From: an uncultured Bacteroidota bacterium
GTDB lineage: Bacteria; Bacteroidota; Bacteroidia; Chitinophagales; Chitinophagaceae
Reading direction: 5' to 3'
Assembly (NCBI GenBank): GCA_903835145.1
Contig: CAILMA010000244.1
Coordinates: 1-5,882 of the forward strand
DNA length: 5,882 nt
Under the pieces are notes generated by a model. That model searched no databases and had not been told where the DNA came from. It saw nothing but the letters and a program-made list of their open reading frames with translations. Below, in pieces: positions 5,028 to 5,882 of the stretch. Both the position numbers and the translations under genes were made by a program. Within the stretch, counting starts at the first letter, position 1. Every line of letters starts with the position of its first letter.

Positions 5028-5726
5028 ATGAGAAACATAGCATTAAGTTCATTACTAATTTTACTGTCGTTTGGAGGGAGCTCGTGCGGACAGGGGGTAT
5101 CTAAAAAAAGCGTCGAGCAAATTGCCGCCAACTTCACTAAAGATAAATATAAAGGTAGTCTCTCTGGTTTCAGTCAGGCCACCTTTGCAGCTGGCTGTTT
5201 TTGGCATGAGGAAACGTTGTTCGAAAGTATTAAGGGGGTAAAGGAGGTCATTTCAGGATACTCTGGTGGCAAAACGAAAAATCCGACCTATGAAGATCTG
5301 GAAACAGGCAGCACTGGTCATGCAGAGACTGTCAATATTTATTATGATAGCACTCAGATCACCTATCAACAGTTGCTAAATATCTATTTTGAATCACAGG
5401 AAGATCCTACGCAGGTGGACGGGCAGGGGCCTGACCGAGGCACACAATACCGCTCACTAATATTTTATCGTAATAATGGTGAGAAAAAAATCGCTGAACA
5501 AACCATTAACAAATTGCAACAAAGTAATTTGTATTCAAAGCCGATTTCAGCCCATGTTATTCCTTTTGAAAAATTTTGGCAGGCTGAAGACTACCATCAG
5601 GACTATATCAACACGCACACAGACAATCCATACGTCGCAAACGTCAGCATCCGCGATATTGCTGGCTTTCAGCGCAAACATCCTGAATTGATAAAGGCTG
5701 GACACAACTTTGCAGCAGGAAAATAA
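5028..5726 (+). CDS. msrA: MsrA, peptide-methionine (S)-S-oxide reductase with lipoprotein-type signal
   Basis: This 232-residue protein reduces methionine-S-sulfoxide in proteins back to methionine. The catalytic motif is GCFW (56-59) with nucleophile C57. Other family hallmarks are SGYSGG (76-81), GHAE (97-100, E100 being the expected acid), EDPTQVDGQGPDRGTQYRS (125-143) and the AEDYHQDY block (186-193). The first 19 residues look like a signal sequence (R2, hydrophobic core 4-15) ending before C20, suggesting a lipid-anchored protein outside the cytoplasm. The lipobox GSSC is imperfect because Gly replaces the usual Leu/Val/Ile at -3. No acidic lipoprotein-export motif follows C20, so surface exposure is not indicated. 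Apart from C20 and C57 there is no cysteine, hence no obvious resolving cysteine. No MsrB domain is fused. The ATG at 5028 is the natural start, retaining the whole signal sequence. Confidence is high for the enzyme and moderate for the lipoprotein. Confidence 0.95.
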   Translation: MRNIALSSLLILLSFGGSSCGQGVSKKSVEQIAANFTKDKYKGSLSGFSQATFAAGCFWHEETLFESIKGVKEVISGYSGGKTKNPTYEDLETGSTGHAETVNIYYDSTQITYQQLLNIYFESQEDPTQVDGQGPDRGTQYRSLIFYRNNGEKKIAEQTINKLQQSNLYSKPISAHVIPFEKFWQAEDYHQDYINTHTDNPYVANVSIRDIAGFQRKHPELIKAGHNFAAGK

Positions 5727-5882
5727 TGCACTTTAAGCATGAAAAAAAGCGGTTAATTTTAACGAAAATCGCAGATAAGTAACGTGGACTAAATAAAATA
5801 CACCATATTTTTATTAATATTTAATCTGAAAATTTGGTTAGTACGCTTGAAAATACCACTGCTACACTTTGAGACGTGCAAC

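Noticed and set aside
5752..5763. Palindrome GTTAATTTTAAC after msrA as a terminator
   Set aside because: Only five A/T-dominated base pairs with a two-base loop and no T-run, too weak to call.
2774..5771. Repeated 10-mer ACGAAAATCG at 2774-2783 and 5762-5771
   Set aside because: Two copies of a low-complexity 10-mer with no shared flanks or symmetric context; most likely coincidence.
5833..5871. TTTG / TACACTTTG near the right edge as a promoter for a gene beyond the window
   Set aside because: The -7 element has one base too many between TA and TTTG, and the spacing to either TTG upstream (13 or 26) falls outside the accepted range.

Overview
The window looks like an ordinary chromosomal stretch of a Bacteroidota genome, possibly a Chitinophagaceae-like lineage; the family placement is a weak guess. 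The evidence is the gene content (an ftsX followed by a DUF3098 gene, a Bacteroidota-type arginase-fold protein with a long C-terminal extension, and a DUF3050 protein), the lack of clear Shine-Dalgarno sequences, and several promoter-like matches to the Bacteroidota TTTG / TAnnTTTG pattern. I see no mobile element, CRISPR array, tRNA or rRNA.

Layout. The left part (1-1281) reads leftward: ftsX, the membrane subunit of the FtsEX division/cell-wall system, then a small two-helix membrane protein of the DUF3098 family that runs off the left edge. A 346-base divergent intergenic region (1282-1627) separates these from four rightward genes: an arginase/formimidoylglutamase-like protein (1628-2761), a DUF3050 heme-oxygenase-fold protein with a GTG start (2855-3622), the ribosome-associated GTPase hflX with a TTG start (3711-4895), and msrA with a lipoprotein-type signal sequence (5028-5726). 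The last 156 bases hold no gene I can support.

How the genes may work together. ftsX and the DUF3098 gene plausibly form an envelope or division transcription unit. hflX (rescue of stalled ribosomes) and msrA (repair of oxidised methionine outside the cytoplasm) are both stress-related, but their spacing and the hairpins between them suggest separate control. The most interesting part is the pair in the middle. The arginase-like protein keeps the four residues of one manganese site and has lost the two residues specific to the other. The DUF3050 protein carries what looks like a complete metal-ligand set of the heme-oxygenase-like diiron oxidases. Neither activity can be proven from sequence. 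Both are specific, testable predictions, and the adjacency raises the speculative idea of a shared guanidino- or amino-acid-derived substrate.
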